This document shows, piece after piece, positions 62,281 through 64,000 of a stretch of 64,000 nt of DNA. Numbering within the stretch: position 1 is the stretch's first letter; every line of letters begins with the position of its first letter. The DNA is from Nocardia seriolae NBRC 15557 (lineage in GTDB: Bacteria > Actinomycetota > Actinomycetes > Mycobacteriales > Mycobacteriaceae), in contig NZ_BJWY01000021.1 in the NCBI RefSeq assembly GCF_007990715.1, positions 1 to 64,000 of the forward strand, given 5' to 3'. Below the pieces are notes generated by a model. That model saw nothing but the letters and a program-made list of their open reading frames with translations. It had not been told where the DNA came from and did not search any database. The position numbers were made by a program, and so were the translations under genes.

Positions 62281-62478
62281 GTGCGGATTATTGTCCGCCG
62301 TCCGGCATTTCGCACAATTACGGCAAACGCAACCCTCCGGGCACAACAAGCCGACCGGTCCGACTGCGTCGACCTTCACCCGGGACGGTGTGACCGGGCT
62401 CATAACCCTCGACCCGTCACGTCCCCGGGAGCCGTCTCGTCCAAGGGGTGAATTCGAACCGGACGAAAGGACGACATC

Positions 62479-62919
62479 ATGTCGCGCTTGACCATGCACG
62501 AGGCGGCCCCCGAGGTCTACAAGGCGTGGATCGCCGCCGAGACCGCCATCCGCCGCGGCCCGCTGGACGCCACCGTGCGGGAACTGGTGAAGATCCGCGT
62601 CTCCCAGATCAACGGCTGCCTGTTCTGCATCGACATGCACTCCACCGAGGCCCGTCAGGAAGGCGAGACCGAACGCCGCCTCTGGCACCTGAACGCCTGG
62701 CGGGAATCGGCGCTGTTCACCGAGACCGAGCGGGCCGCCCTGGAATACGCCGAGGCCGCAACCGAACTCGGCGCGCACGGGGTGAGCGACGAGATCTGGG
62801 CCGGGGTCGAGAAGCACTTCGACGAGGGCCAGCGGGCCGGACTGGTCGCGGTGACCGCCCAGATCAACCTGTGGAACCGGATCGGCGTGCCGCTGCGCAT
62901 GGAACCCCTCGAGCCCTAG
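62479..62919 (+). CDS. carboxymuconolactone decarboxylase family (AhpD-like) protein
   Basis: 146-residue all-helical protein of the CMD/AhpD superfamily. The redox motif is in QINGCLFCIDMHSTEARQEG, with CxxC followed by the histidine (CIDMH), as in alkylhydroperoxidase AhpD-like oxidoreductases. The family start VYKAWIAAETAIRRGPLDAT and the second helix pair are typical. Start ATG 62479 has a weak GGACG upstream. Between it and the small membrane gene, a plus-strand stretch TRDGVTGLITLDPSRP resembles an enoyl-CoA hydratase N-terminus but is not a gene. Confidence 0.87.
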   Translation: MSRLTMHEAAPEVYKAWIAAETAIRRGPLDATVRELVKIRVSQINGCLFCIDMHSTEARQEGETERRLWHLNAWRESALFTETERAALEYAEAATELGAHGVSDEIWAGVEKHFDEGQRAGLVAVTAQINLWNRIGVPLRMEPLEP

Positions 62920-62981
62920 CCGCATCCCGCAATGCCCGGAATGCCGTTGACAGGCCGCGCGGTCTGTGGCTGATTGACGAT

Positions 62982-63740
62982 ATGGGGAACCGGGTCGGGG
63001 CCGAAGCCGGACGGGTGCGGATCGCCGCGGTGGGTGCTCTGCACATGCGGGAGAGCATGCGCGGGCGGTTCCGCCCCGCGCTGCTCGACCTCGCCGCACA
63101 CGCCGATGTCCTGCTGCTGGCAGGCGATCTCACCAATGGCGGCACCCTGCGCGACACCGGCACCCTGTGCGCCGAGATCGCGGACCTGCCGGTGCCGGTG
63201 ATCGCCGTGCTCGGCAATCACGACCACGACCGTCGCCTCGGCTTCCGAATCTCGGTGCGGCTCAACGACCTCGGCGTGCACATGCTCGACGGCACCGCGA
63301 TCACCCTGCCCGTCAACGGTATCCGCCTGGGCATCGCCGGTGTCATGGGCGGCAGCGGCGGATTCCCCGGCCACCCCGGCAATCCCGCCGAGGGCAGCGT
63401 CGAGCACCGGCAGCGTTTCCGCCGCGGCCCCGCCGATGCCCTGCGCCTGCGCGCCGCCCTCGAATCCCTCGACTGCGACCTGCGTGTCGCCCTCATGCAC
63501 TTCTCCCCCGTGGTGGACACCCTCGTCGGCGAGGCGCCCAAGATCTACCCCGGCCTCGGCTGCCACGACCTCGCCGACGCCGTCGAAACCGGCCGCGCCG
63601 CCCTGGCCCTGCACGGACACGCCCACGGCGGCACCGAATTCGGCCGCACCCCGGGCGGTGTCGAGGTCCGCAATGTCTCCTACCCGGTCATCCGCAGCCC
63701 CTACCGGGTGTATGAGCTGACACACCCGGGCGACGCGTAA
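62982..63740 (+). CDS. metallophosphoesterase with substituted metal ligand
   Basis: 252-residue calcineurin-like phosphoesterase. Motifs: LLLAGDLTNGG (GD), VIAVLGNHDHDR (GNHD), VALMHFSP and LHGHAHGG. The first motif normally GDxH reads VGALHM, so the bridging or first-metal Asp is Ala19. A GAT to GCT change is enough to explain this. Substrate and activity are therefore uncertain; the protein may be inactive or use the remaining ligands. ATG 62982; no strong SD. Confidence 0.82.
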   Translation: MGNRVGAEAGRVRIAAVGALHMRESMRGRFRPALLDLAAHADVLLLAGDLTNGGTLRDTGTLCAEIADLPVPVIAVLGNHDHDRRLGFRISVRLNDLGVHMLDGTAITLPVNGIRLGIAGVMGGSGGFPGHPGNPAEGSVEHRQRFRRGPADALRLRAALESLDCDLRVALMHFSPVVDTLVGEAPKIYPGLGCHDLADAVETGRAALALHGHAHGGTEFGRTPGGVEVRNVSYPVIRSPYRVYELTHPGDA

Positions 63741-63919
63741 ACCCGTTCTCGGTATCCTTTTACGGAACTTCTACTCATGGCGCGCCGGGAAGTCTGGTCG
63801 GCCGGTCCGAACCCCTCGGGCTGTACCGTCCGACCTGGGAGTTTCGATGCGGCGTTGGTTTTCGATCTTGACGTATTCTCTTCGCGTGAACGCCCGGCTA
63901 TCCGTCGTATCCTGCACAT

Positions 63920-64000
63920 ATGCATGCCGCTCAGATGGCCGAGGAATATCCGGTGATCGATTTGGACTCCGACGCGATCGACGCGGCGAAGTTGCTCGCG
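63920..64000 (+). CDS. CBS-domain protein, start only
   Basis: ATG 63920 begins MHAAQMAEEYPVIDLDSDAI and runs off the right edge. The pattern (AAQMAEEYPVIDLDSDAIDAA) is that of an N-terminal CBS domain as in CBS-linked transporters or IMPDH-like regulators. A TATCCT element lies six bases before the ATG, consistent with a leaderless transcript. Only 27 codons are seen, so the full protein cannot be named. Confidence 0.6.
   Translation, partial: MHAAQMAEEYPVIDLDSDAIDAAKLLA

Noticed and set aside
62281..62478. Enoyl-CoA hydratase fragment (TRDGVTGLITLDPSRP)
   Set aside because: Only about 16 residues resemble the family and no further motif follows, so it may be chance.

Overview
The window is high-GC actinobacterial DNA with GTG and TTG starts, short SD sequences and several probable leaderless genes. 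Gene order follows the rpsB-to-smc block of Mycobacterium tuberculosis (Rv2890c to Rv2922c): rpsB, M23 peptidase, xerC, viuB, dprA, comM, yraN, DUF2469, rnhB, lepB, rplS, then trmD-rimM-khpA-rpsP, amidohydrolase, ffh, glnD-glnB-amt, ftsY, smc. The fdhD/fdhF genes and acyP-fpg-rnc are missing at the places synteny would put them, and many accessory genes are interleaved. The set of genes and domain variants suggests Nocardia or a close relative; the genus is an inference.

Layout. 1-3.6 kb: 5' part of rpsB with an in-frame 63-bp tandem duplication, a GNAT remnant, an M23 protein, DUF1990 and YqeY proteins, and an iron-regulated siderophore-interacting reductase. 3.6-10.6 kb: N-formylglutamate amidohydrolase, xerC, a 39-bp minisatellite, then a GntR/FadR regulator divergent from an asparagine catabolic operon (permease, asparaginase, aspartate ammonia-lyase). 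10.6-16.6 kb: competence and housekeeping genes dprA-comM-yraN, DUF2469-rnhB-lepB and rplS. 16.7-27 kb: a PLD-like membrane protein, a keto-acid decarboxylase, a membrane protein, a molbindin, a VOC protein, tex, and two tandem beta-propeller lipoproteins. 27-29.7 kb: the rpsP-khpA-rimM-trmD operon ending in a DUF732 protein, plus a 32-residue membrane peptide gene.

29.7-37.7 kb is an accessory stretch: Uma2 nuclease, a gutted methyltransferase pseudogene, amidohydrolase, LysR, a small zinc-ribbon protein, an MBL hydrolase, a secreted protein, an ankyrin-like protein and a WYL regulator/SDR pair. The WYL/SDR pair lies between the real ffh 3' end and a decayed second copy of that end. 37.7-46.3 kb carries ffh, nitrogen control (glnD, glnB, amt) and ftsY with a very long Ala/Asp linker. 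46.5-52.3 kb: DUF2237, an I36-type inhibitor, a membrane protein, a frameshifted secreted protein, a TetR/NmrA pair and an acid phosphatase. 52.4-64 kb: smc with a hinge insertion, MerR, an Rpn nuclease with a second truncated leader copy, two membrane proteins, a paired acyl-CoA dehydrogenase operon behind twin palindromes, an AhpD-like protein, a metallophosphoesterase lacking a metal ligand, and the start of a CBS-domain gene.

No CRISPR array, prophage, complete IS element, rRNA or tRNA was recognised. I did not find one obviously new multi-gene system. The most unusual signals are the duplication in rpsB, the fossil ffh tail beside the WYL/SDR module, the twin Rpn leaders, large intergenic palindromes around glnD, and several exact tandem repeats placed at stop codons or inside genes.
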